Shown piece after piece: positions 23,528 to 32,900 of a stretch of 64,000 bases of DNA. Position 1 is the stretch's first letter. Each line of letters begins with the position of its first letter. A model generated the notes under the pieces. It saw only the letters and a program-made list of their open reading frames with translations. It searched no databases and was not told the origin of the DNA. The translations under genes and the position numbers were made by a program. Source of the stretch: Ophiostoma sp. CBS 140.51 (taxonomy: Eukaryota > Ascomycota > Sordariomycetes > Ophiostomatales > Ophiostomataceae); NCBI GenBank assembly GCA_029298735.1, contig JANSLP010000027.1, positions 62,001 to 126,000 of the forward strand, written 5' to 3'.

Positions 23528-24080
23528 TTTTGCGGGAGTGAGCGGGAACGACAAAAGGAGGGCCGGAGAAGAACTCTCGGCGGACCAGGGCCATGCTGGC
23601 AAGCATGTAATGCCTCGATCGAATCTGCGCTCTATTTCCGTGTGTACGTTTTGTACCTTTTTCTTCTTCGTTTCCTCTCACGCAAGTGCTCAAGAAATGC
23701 CCACATGACTAGTTTGATGTGCTGTGATTTGGTGCACTCACTGTGAGCGGTTGAGATGTCTTTTCTTCTTCCGCTTTGATTTTCTCTCATTGCATTCTTG
23801 TTTGCTCCTCCGCTCCTTCCTGCAGGGCAGATGCACAGGGCGTGCAGCAATTGCAGAGTGCAGCCTGCACCGACATGCATCCCCCATCTCACCTGCAGGT
23901 CGACGAAAACGTACAGACAGGGGCAGAGGGGGAGCTGGCAAAGAGCTGGCCAACCGCACTGGGCTGAAGACGAGAAGAGAGTGGGTATTACACCGGTCCA
24001 TGTCGACAGCACACGACACGAGTATGGGGAAAGGAAGAGAAATGCGCGTTTGCACTGTCGTCTTGCATCGTCGACGTGCG

Positions 24081-24137
24081 TCGTGCAGTCGTGCAGTCAT
24101 GCAGTCGTGCTTGCAGCTCTTGCAGCTCTTGCAGCTC
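24081..24137 (+). repeat. Two adjacent short tandem arrays
   Basis: TCGTGCAG occurs three times with one substitution (24081-24104) plus a partial copy. It is followed at once by three perfect copies of TTGCAGCTC (24111-24137). The two units share the core GCAG, suggesting slippage-driven growth. Confidence 0.85.
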
Positions 24138-25135
24138 TTTGCTGTGCACACTCAGCAGCGCATGTCGTCGTGCCTTGTGGGACACGATGCGAGCCTGTGG
24201 CCTTGAAGGGAGATGTCAGCCTGTGGGGAGAGAAGAGAAGAGTGGGATGAAGTGGGAGGGCGTGGGAGGCAGACAGAAGAGGAACATCGCTGGACGGAGA
24301 AGCCATCAGAAACAATGCACAAGGCCAGATTCGTCTTCAAGACGTCGATTTTTCTTTGACGTCTTTCCTTCACTTCACTCTTCCCCAGCTTCACTCTCGG
24401 GTACAAACAAGCACGCCGCACATCTCTTCGTCTCTTTGTCGCACAGCACGCACTCGTCCTACCTTGCCCCGCAGTTTGGGCAGGTCATCGGAACAAAAAA
24501 GTTGAAGTGGAGGGAGGGCAGGACGAGAGGGAGGGACGAGAGACAACCGATGGAGGGTGACGAGATCGGATAGCAGCATACGGTAGGCAGCTCCCCCCTC
24601 GAACACGACACACCGATCATGGCTTCCTCTTTTGGCCATGTATTTCGAGGAAAGAGCGGAAGAACGAGAGCATCTGCGACTTCCTCAACAGGACAGCAAT
24701 GTGGTTTAGTCTTTTAGGCCAGCAAAGAGCAAACAGCAACCTGCCTTGTGTGGAAGTACATCAGTACCGTCCAGAATGTCGTTCCTCAACTGGCAAGAGC
24801 TCTCACAGCTCAGATTGCATCTTATGAAAGTCACGACAGGGCAAGAAAAGGGAAGGAGCAGTGTCAAGATACCGTTTCACTTCCAATGATGCTCTCGGGA
24901 ACACAGCAGGCTGTGGCTCTGCCAAACAGCAAACCGGCTGAACCGTCCAGGGCTGATCCCGTGGCCCTAGAACCTGGGCAATGCGGGAAGGCAGTCGGAG
25001 GAAACAAAAGGACCAACAGCCATTGCCCGGTGCGCCAACTGACAGGTGCCCGTCACCGCTAACTCCGTCAGCTAAGTCAGCCAGCGCCAGCCGTCAGCCG
25101 CCAACTGCCAGAATGTCGTCACAAATCCACGCCAG

Positions 25136-25144
25136 ACGCCAGAC

Positions 25145-25210
<66 letters not shown>
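25136..25210 (+). repeat. CCAG/CAGC tetranucleotide array followed by A27
   Basis: GACGCCA units pass into about nine tandem CAGC repeats, which end in 27 consecutive A (25184-25210). It lies about 490 bp upstream of the SAP30-like start codon. Confidence 0.95.
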
Positions 25211-25701
25211 GGACAAAAATATCCACTAATTAAAAGTTGTGGGTACAACCACCGACAGCCCACCGCAACCGCACCACAGCGACCGCGCACAAGAAAGGCT
25301 GGCTTGCGCAGGGCAGCACGCACTATTACCGCCTACCGCTTTTGGTCTACGCGCGAGTCACGCCGCACACGCAATTGGCAATTGGGGGGGAGGTCCCCTT
25401 CTTTCTCTCGGCTCTCCGCCTCGTGCCCCTTCTCTTCCTTCTCTCGTTTCTTGGTTGTCCTCTTTCTGTCTTCCTACCATTACCATTACGACGACAGAAC
25501 GCGATCTTCTTCCCTCACACTCTTCCTTCTTCCTACGAGCTTCCTCGAACTTCTCGACCAATTGCCAACTTTGTCCTCCCCTCAAAGCCGACTCTCCTCT
25601 TCTCCTTGTTCGCAGCCGCTTTCGCTTCTAGCCGAGTGACCGCCCGCCCAGCGACACTCTTCCTCGATACCACTCCTTCTCTATACTCCCCCTCTCCTCC
25701 A

Positions 25702-26445
25702 ATGCCTCCCAAACAACCGCGTGCCACCGCCGCGGACGACGGCCACGGCCACGGTGCCAACGGTACCGGCGCGGCCGCCTCTTCAGGAGCGAGCGCCGCC
25801 AACGGCCACTCGGCTTCCACCACCTCTGCCTCCGGCAACCACACAACCACCAACGGCAAAGGCCGCCGAAACGCTGCCGCGTCCAATGCGTCCGCGTCGG
25901 CTGCGACAGCGGCGTCCGTCGCCGCTGTCCACCAGCAGACACTCCTCCAACAAGCCGTCCCGGCTGTCGTGCACCCAACAGTAAGTCTTTTTCTGTCCTC
26001 GCTTCGCTCGCTTTCTTTTGGTTCTCGCTGCGTTCGCCTTCTTTTTCTGTCTGCGCTGGCGTTTTCCTCGCTTCGCTCCCAAAACACTCGCTAACGCTCG
26101 TGACTCCAGCTGCAATGGACCGATTTCGAACGCGGCGTCCTCCACGGCTACACCCGCGCCTTCCACCTTGACGAGCCCACGTCCTTCTCCAACGACTTCT
26201 CCCGCTGGATCCTGTCCCAACCGGGCAGCGTCGGCCTCCAGTCGCCGACCATGCTCCGCCACAAAGATCTAAGGAGACAGAGCAAAGTGCGCCTGGCCAC
26301 ATCAGTGCGCAAACACTTTAATGGCCAGGGCGGGCAGGAAAACGACATTATTGTTGATTTCCTGCACAAGATTCAGACACACGAGGTGGCGCGGCAGCGG
26401 CGGCCGCGGCGGATGGGGTCGAATGCGAGGGAGATTGATGGATGA
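25702..26445 (+). CDS. SAP30-like subunit of the Sin3/Rpd3 histone deacetylase complex
   Basis: Exon 1 (25702-25980, 93 codons) and exon 2 (26110-26445) give 204 residues. The intron is 129 nt: donor GTAAGT, branch CTAAC, acceptor CTCCAG. Exon 1 encodes only a low-complexity Ala/Ser/Thr/His leader. Exon 2 encodes the SAP30 Sin3-binding fold: LQWTDFERGVLHGYTRAFHL, then RHKDLRRQSKVRLATSVRKH and NDIIVDFLHKIQTHE. This order (Tyr-rich helix, Leu-Arg-Arg segment, VRKHF, acidic pair, VDFLxK) matches fungal SAP30 proteins. Role: scaffold linking Sin3 to the deacetylase at repressed promoters. The frame is open for 155 codons upstream of the chosen ATG, but that stretch reads as pyrimidine-rich leader. 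Confidence 0.78.
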
Positions 26446-27462
26446 GGCATAGCCGGAGGCCGAAGGCCGTAGGCTATGCCGGCCGTCTACTCTTTTCGTC
26501 CCTTTCTCTCTTTTAGCATTCTTCCGTCTTCTCTCATCTGCACGGCGTTTGGATACACGTCCATGGAGGGCCATGTGACACGGGCTTGCGATCTTGCGAT
26601 ACAACTGCTTTTCTTTCTTTCTTTCTTCTCTTCTCTTCTTTTCTCTCTTGTTTTTTCTCTTCTTTAGACTTCTTTTGCTGGGCCACGGGATATAGGACGG
26701 ATGAGGGTATATTTCATGTATAATGGGAGGGACATGAGATAGGTAGGGGACAAGGAGTAGGTGACCACCAAAAGGACTGGGGAATGGTCACGATCGGAGA
26801 AGGCTAGAGAGGCGCATAGCCTCATTTATGATACCACCACAATATACAGTTCGGAGCAGGTGCAATTGATATTTCACACGATAACACAAAAGACAGAAAC
26901 AGAAAAGCAAAGGGGGAAAGCCCCATCGAAGATTCCCGAAGGAGGGCGAAACGGAGGTTGTGGTGGCAGACCGCCACCGAGATGCCTCTGGAACTTTCGC
27001 AGACAAAGTTTTTGGTGAGGCAGAACAGTAGACACACCAAAAGGTAGCGCGTCACCGCCGTCTTCGGTGCGTTCAAAGAAGGGAAAGAACAAGTGGGTCT
27101 GCCACGCTAACGCCCGCCGCCAGTCCACCACCAGCGACAAGCAGCGCCCACCACAGCGCTTTGAGACTTCCTCAGCGCCTCCCAGCACCTTAAGCCGAGC
27201 TAACTCCATGCCTGAGGCAGCAAAAGAAAGCTTTCTTTGGTGGGCTATGGGCTAGTACGGCATGACTGAGAGCGATGGGCTGCCGCGGGCTGCATCGGCG
27301 AAAAACCCGACGCCAGCCAACGGCAGAGCAGCAAAAAGGTCCAAAAAAGTCATCTCGAAAAAAAAGTCGATCCCGAAAGAAAGCTTAAAATTGGTGACGA
27401 CACCACAACACGACGTCAACAACACAACATCAATTCAAATTGACACTCTCCCCTCTCATGAG
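26446..27462. other. Intergenic region between the SAP30-like gene and mdj1
   Basis: No supported gene. The first 300 bp are the T-rich 3' flank of the SAP30-like gene (CTTTCTTTC runs at 26.6 kb). The last part is the 5' region of mdj1, including an in-frame upstream ATG at 27262. Confidence 0.6.
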
Positions 27463-29289
27463 ATGAACACCTCCCTCCTCTCCAAGGCGTCGTCGCTGTC
27501 GGCCCGGCCATTGGCGCCGGCCGCGCACGTGTGCCGAGCATCGTCATCGCGGCCGAAGCAGGCATCCTCTACTTCTCGGCGACAGTTTTCAACATCCCCT
27601 CCCACAGCCCAGCCGGCACGCTCCAGTTCTCCCATGTGCTCCCAGAAACGGACACACTCGACACACACCGCCTTCCGGCCAGCTCCGTCCCGGCCGCGCA
27701 CGACGACGGCGACGTCGACGACGACCACATCTGCTTCGAACTCGACGCAACGCCGACCCTTCCACGCCACCAACCCGACTCTGGCGTCCCAAAGGGACCC
27801 ATACAAGGTCCTCGGCGTCGGCAAGACCGCCACGTCCGGCGACATCAAGAAGGCTTATTATGGTCTTGCCAAAAAGTTCCACCCAGACACCAACAAGGAC
27901 CCGACCGCCAAAGACCGCTTTGCCGAAGTCCAGTCTGCCTACGAGATCCTGTCCGATAGCAAGAAGCGCGAGCAGTACGACCAGTTTGGTGCTGCCGGGT
28001 TTGACCCGAGCGGTGGTGGTGGCGGCGGCGGCAACCCGTACGCCAGCGGAGGCAACCCCTTCGCCGGCGGCGGCAACCCGTTTGCTGGTTTTGGCGGCGG
28101 CGGCCAGGGCGGCGGGTTCGGTGCCAATTTCAACTTTGAAGACCTGTTCCAGGCGTTTGCGGGCGGTGCTGCCGGTGGACGCCGGGCGGGTGGAGGTGCC
28201 GGAGCAGGTGGTGGCCGCAATCCGTTCCAGCAAGAAGTGCTGGTGGGCGACAACATTGAAGTCCAAGCCAATATTTCGTTCCTAGAGTCGGCCCGCGGCG
28301 TGACCAAGACCATTACCATTACGCCCCTCGTCACCTGCCACACCTGCACGGGCAGCGGCCTCAAGAAGGGCACCAAACGCTCCAGCTGCCCGTCCTGCAA
28401 CGGCACGGGCACGCGCGTCCATTTCGTCCAGGGCGGCTTCCAGATGGCGTCGACCTGCGGCACCTGCGGCGGAACGGGCACGACGGTCCCGCGTGGCGGT
28501 GAGTGCCGCACCTGTAACGGTGACGGTGCCGTCCGCGAGCGCCAGACCATCTCGGTAGACATCCCCGGCGGTGTCGAGGACGGCATGCGTCTGCGCGTCG
28601 ACGGCCAGGGCGATGCTGCCCTGACAGGCCGCGCCGGTGGCCCCGAGAGCGGCATCCGCGGCGTCCGTGGTGATTTGTATGTCTTTGTCCGTGTCGCCTC
28701 CGACGCCAAGTTTACTCGCTCGGGCGCCGACATTCTGCACACCGCCTCCATCCCCTTGACCACGGCCGTCCTGGGCGGTGAGGTGACCGTCCCCACCCTT
28801 GACGGCTCCGTCAAGGTCCGCGTCGCCACGGGCACGTCCACCGGTGACCGCATCACGCTGTCAGGCATGGGCATGAAGAAGCTCGGCAGCAGCAGCCGGC
28901 GCGGCGGCGGTGCTTCGGGCGATCTGCGCGTCGAGTTCAAGGTCGCCATGCCCAAGTACCTGACCGCCAACCAGCGCACCATTATCGAGATGCTCGCCGA
29001 CGAGATGGGCGACAAGACCGCCAAGCGTGTCATGAATGTCGGCCGGGCGTCCGGCGCCAGCGACGCCGGTGGTCAAAAGGGCACGGCCACCAAGGACGAG
29101 GACCCCGAGACGCACAACAACGAGGGCTTCCTCAAGACCATCTGGCACAACCTGACCAACCACCCGGCACACCAGAAGCACGATGGCGATGCCAAGAAGG
29201 GTGACGAGACCAAGAAGGATGACGAGACCAAGAAAGATGACGCCAAGACCAACGAAAAGAAGGACGACAAGGACGATAAGAAGGCGTAA
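27463..29289 (+). CDS. mdj1: Mitochondrial Hsp40 co-chaperone (DnaJ/Mdj1)
   Basis: Intronless, 608 residues. The N-terminus (1-110) is Ser/Thr/Arg-rich with almost no acidic residues, a mitochondrial presequence. The J domain (112-175) has DPYKVLGVGK and the essential HPD at 140-142. A Gly-rich linker (about 183-250) follows, then four CxxCxGxG zinc repeats: CHTCTGSG, CPSCNGTG, CGTCGGTG, CRTCNGDG. The DnaJ C-terminal substrate domain completes a type I Hsp40. Mdj1 stimulates mitochondrial Hsp70 in matrix protein folding. Odd feature: the last ~35 residues are a charged Lys/Asp repeat (KKGDETKKDDETKKDD). An in-frame ATG 67 codons upstream would add a lysine-rich extension; I chose 27463 because the targeting sequence begins there. 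Confidence 0.92.
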   Translation: MNTSLLSKASSLSARPLAPAAHVCRASSSRPKQASSTSRRQFSTSPPTAQPARSSSPMCSQKRTHSTHTAFRPAPSRPRTTTATSTTTTSASNSTQRRPFHATNPTLASQRDPYKVLGVGKTATSGDIKKAYYGLAKKFHPDTNKDPTAKDRFAEVQSAYEILSDSKKREQYDQFGAAGFDPSGGGGGGGNPYASGGNPFAGGGNPFAGFGGGGQGGGFGANFNFEDLFQAFAGGAAGGRRAGGGAGAGGGRNPFQQEVLVGDNIEVQANISFLESARGVTKTITITPLVTCHTCTGSGLKKGTKRSSCPSCNGTGTRVHFVQGGFQMASTCGTCGGTGTTVPRGGECRTCNGDGAVRERQTISVDIPGGVEDGMRLRVDGQGDAALTGRAGGPESGIRGVRGDLYVFVRVASDAKFTRSGADILHTASIPLTTAVLGGEVTVPTLDGSVKVRVATGTSTGDRITLSGMGMKKLGSSSRRGGGASGDLRVEFKVAMPKYLTANQRTIIEMLADEMGDKTAKRVMNVGRASGASDAGGQKGTATKDEDPETHNNEGFLKTIWHNLTNHPAHQKHDGDAKKGDETKKDDETKKDDAKTNEKKDDKDDKKA

Positions 29290-29937
29290 AACACACTCCA
29301 CTCCACTCACTCCTACACGAAATGTATTCACTACGTTTTTAGATCTGGCGACGATTTTCTCATTTTAAGACATTCAATGTCTCTCGCATATTCCCATTTA
29401 CCATGCATTCGGGCGGTGTTTGATTTTTACAAGGGGGGGTGGGGAGTTGCTCATGTACATAAAAATAAAAGTAAGAGGCGAGGAGATCAGAGTTTCCAAC
29501 TAAAATCTAACGAAAAAGGAGGGGTGACGACAAAAGGTTGATGGCCATCACCGCTCTTGCCTGTTTTGTCTTTTTATAGAATTCACTGGATAGAGGCAAA
29601 CGAAAAAATTCAAATGTACTATTATGATCAAAAGTTTTGATGGAGAGAAGAACAAAAATGAGTTGAATTCTTTCGAGCCGAGATGTCTTGATGCCATGAT
29701 GCCAATGGTAGAAAAGAAACACCACACAGTCCCCTGACTCCTCTTTGGTATGATGCGTTGTAAAAGGACAAAACGAAACGACTGTAAGCCCAAAGACGAT
29801 TGAAAAAAAAAAAAGAGAAAAACAAATGTACCTCCAAATGATAACAATGATGAGAAAACCGATCCAAATAAACACCACACTAAATACATGAAATGAAAAT
29901 AAACACAAAAAAGAAACAAATATACATCTCGTCAGAG
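29290..29937. other. Convergent 3' flanks of mdj1 and the Zn2Cys6 gene
   Basis: AT-rich, no gene. It contains AATAAA-like elements (AAAATAAAAG near 29462 on +, and the reverse complement of AATAAA-type sequences on - near 29860-29905), consistent with two facing transcript ends. Confidence 0.6.
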
Positions 29938-32900
29938 TCAACCGCCATGGCCTTGCTGACCGTACATGTTGGCATAGCTGCCACCTTGGCTGGTCGGAAC
30001 TTGTCCGCCCTGACTGCCAGGAGGACCTTGGCCTCCTGGACCCCGTCCACCGGGACCTGGCGTGCCCTGACCAGGACCACCTGCCCCGTTGCCATTGTTG
30101 TACTCGTTCTGCATAAAGAAACTCCAGTCCATTGGACCAAAGTCCATTGTGTCAGGAACGCCGACACCGCCAATCATTTGCGGATTGCCTAGGTTGTCAA
30201 AGTACTGGCCTCCTTGGCCTCCGTTTCCTGCCTGACTTCCTTGTCCACCCTGTCCTCCTTGTCCGCCCGCGCCACCACCGGGCGTCTGTGTGGCACCAGT
30301 GGGCTGCGCGTAAACGGACCCGTGTACTTGATGCTGCTGCTGTGCGTGCGCATGCTGTTGTTGATGCGACTGATGTGGTTGATGTTGTTGATGCAGCGGG
30401 TGAGGTTGGTGTTGTTGATGTTGTTGTTGCTGTTGCTGTTGTTGCTGTTGTTGTTGTTGAGCCGCGGGCGGCGAGGACGTCGTCGATGACGCCGACGATG
30501 GATGAAGACCCTGCGCAAGCTGCTGCTGCTGCTGTGCCGATTGGTGCTGTTGCCGAGATACTGACTCCTCCATCATATCCTCCTCTCCCCCTCGGTTACC
30601 GACGTTCCCTACATTCCCTACTTTCACATTGCCGCTACTCTTGTTCGTTGTTGGAAGCGGCCGCTGCGGTGGCGGTCCAGAAGCAGACACAGGCAGAGGC
30701 AACCCCGGTGCCGCCCCTGTCTGACCCGTCTGGACGATGCCCGGGTTCAGTTTGGGCAGCGTCTGCCGGAGCAGCTGGATAAACTTGGGCGCTTTGCGCG
30801 TGCGACCTGCCTGTGCCTCGGCCGCCTCGTGTGCATCCCACGCCTTGATAAACAGCCCGCCAAAGGCCACGTGGATCGGGCTCCGCAGGTTGCGAATCAG
30901 GCCGCGGCGCTCGTGGTTCTCGCAAATGGCCGCCCAGGCGCGCTCGACGAGGTCGCCCGACTTGCGTGTGCGCAGCTCAATGACGATGAACATGTAGGCA
31001 GGGAAGGGGAAGTGCATGTACGTGTACCACGCGAACCCCTTGAGGGAATCAGCGCTCTGCATGATGTTGTCGTACTCGACCATGCGGATGGCTTCGATAA
31101 ACAGGGTATCGCGCTCGGCGTCGTCGACAACAGGCGGTGCAGGCGGCGGAGGCGGGGCGGGAGGGGCGAGATGGGCTTGTGGAGGTGGGGGACCGTAGGT
31201 GGGCTGCATGGGACCACCCATCATCATGCCCGGTCCGCCGCCACCACCACCGCCCATCATCATACCGCCCATACCGCCCATACCTCCCATCATACCACCC
31301 ATACCACCCATCATCCCGCCCATGCCACCCATCATGCCTCCCATGCCGCCCATGCCGCCCATCATCCCGCCCATCATGTTGCCCATCCCACCGCCCATGC
31401 CGCCCATCATGTCGTCCATGTCGCCGCCCATCATCCCGCCGCCGCCCATACCGCCCATGCCACCAGGCCCACCGCCAAAACTGCTCATCCCGCCCATCGG
31501 GCTAAAGCTGCTGTGGCTGTGGCTGCTGTTCATGGGCGTGGCGGCGTCGTTGGAGGATGGGGATGAGCCAGCACCGGCACCACCACCACCACCATTGTTA
31601 GCAGCGGCTGCCGCGGCAGCAGCAGGCCCGTTGCGCGCCAAAAAGTTGATGACACGCATTTTCGAGAGGGCCTGCCGGGTCATCATGAGGGTAAAGAAAT
31701 GCATAGGGATCTTGGGGTCACAGGACTTGAGGTACGTGTTTTCAATGTAGTTGCAGTAGCTCTCTGGGTCGCTGGGCAGGGTTTGGTTGACAATGTGCGT
31801 AACAACGTCCGGGGAACTGGGGCTTGGGGAGTAGTGGAACTTGCGTGTAGCGGCTGCAACCGTAGCGGCGGCACTTCCCGGGGGCGGGGCGGGGCCGGCA
31901 ACAGGTGCAACCGAAGAGTTGTTCCCACCGGTCGCACCTGCCGTGTTTGAGGAGTTACCACCGCCACCACCAGATGCACCCGGGTTACTGGATGATGCTG
32001 CGGCTGGGGAGCCGCCGCTGGTGTTGCTGTTGCTGCCGCTACCGGAGCCGCCTCCAGCCGTATTGTTATTGGCGGCGTTACCACCCGCGGCATTGGGTGG
32101 CCCGCTGTCGGGAGAGCCGGCGGCGGTGCACATCTCGACTCGTGTGAGGCAAAAGAGCATCTCCGTGGGTCCGACGTAGGGCGTGGGAGCATCCTTAGCG
32201 TGCAGGTGTAGGTCGGTATCATTGATGTTAAGGGGGAACTTGGTATCGGCGTTGCTGGAGGAGAGCGCCGTGATGGTGGAGCCGGTGATCTCGGCAATGC
32301 GCTTGTCAAAGACGACAATCTGCCACCACAGACGGCGGCGCAGCTCGACCTCGAACGGAGGCAAGCCGAACTGGGCGCCGTCGCGGTGGAGGCCCAGCCG
32401 TTGGGCGACGCGCACAGCAATGCCAATCAGACAGAAGAGCGAGCGCGGGTCGACATACTGGCGCACGCAAATCTGCGACTGTTGGTATGTGGGCAGTGCG
32501 ATTGGAATAAGACTTACTAAGTAGAGGAAATACGCCTGCAGCACAACCAAATCGGGACTGCGCATGAAGCCGGCGTTGATGAGCGCCTGCTGCGCGGCCC
32601 TGTGGAACCGCGCAACCAGGCGCGCCTTCTCCTCGTCGAATGTGCTCTGCACGTCCTCCTCGCTCATGGACGTAATGGCAATAAAGTAAATGGAAAACAT
32701 GAGTGCCTCCAGCGGGCGCGGAATCTTGGAGACATTGGCGCCCGCCTCAATGATCTGCGCCTGCAGCGTCTGTGTGTGTGTGACCTTGAGCAGTGGGTTG
32801 ACGTTTGTCAAATAAATCTGCCACAGCTGGAAAATCTGGATGCCTGGTGGGTGATGGTCTGTCACTTTGGTGGTTTGCCCGCCAATGACAAAGGGGAACC

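Larger units (their letters stand above)
14676..25701. other. 11-kb gene-free region
   Basis: No open frame here resembles a protein family or shows the codon use of neighbouring genes. From 14.7 to about 19.04 kb the + strand is mostly purine-rich (pyrimidine-rich in the sense of the C2H2 gene), with short flips at about 18.07-18.17 kb. At about 19.04 kb the polarity reverses abruptly and 19.05-19.26 kb is pyrimidine-rich on +. From 19.3 to 25 kb the sequence is mixed, with microsatellites at 20183, 20581, 23499 and 24081. The right end is the 5' region of the SAP30-like gene. I read most of the left part as promoter plus a long leader of the C2H2 gene; an unrecognised non-coding RNA cannot be excluded. 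Confidence 0.55.

Noticed and set aside
30829..31750. Plus-strand frames of His/Ala and Pro/Ile/Met repeats
   Set aside because: Shadows of the Gly-Gly-Met coding repeat of the Zn2Cys6 gene.
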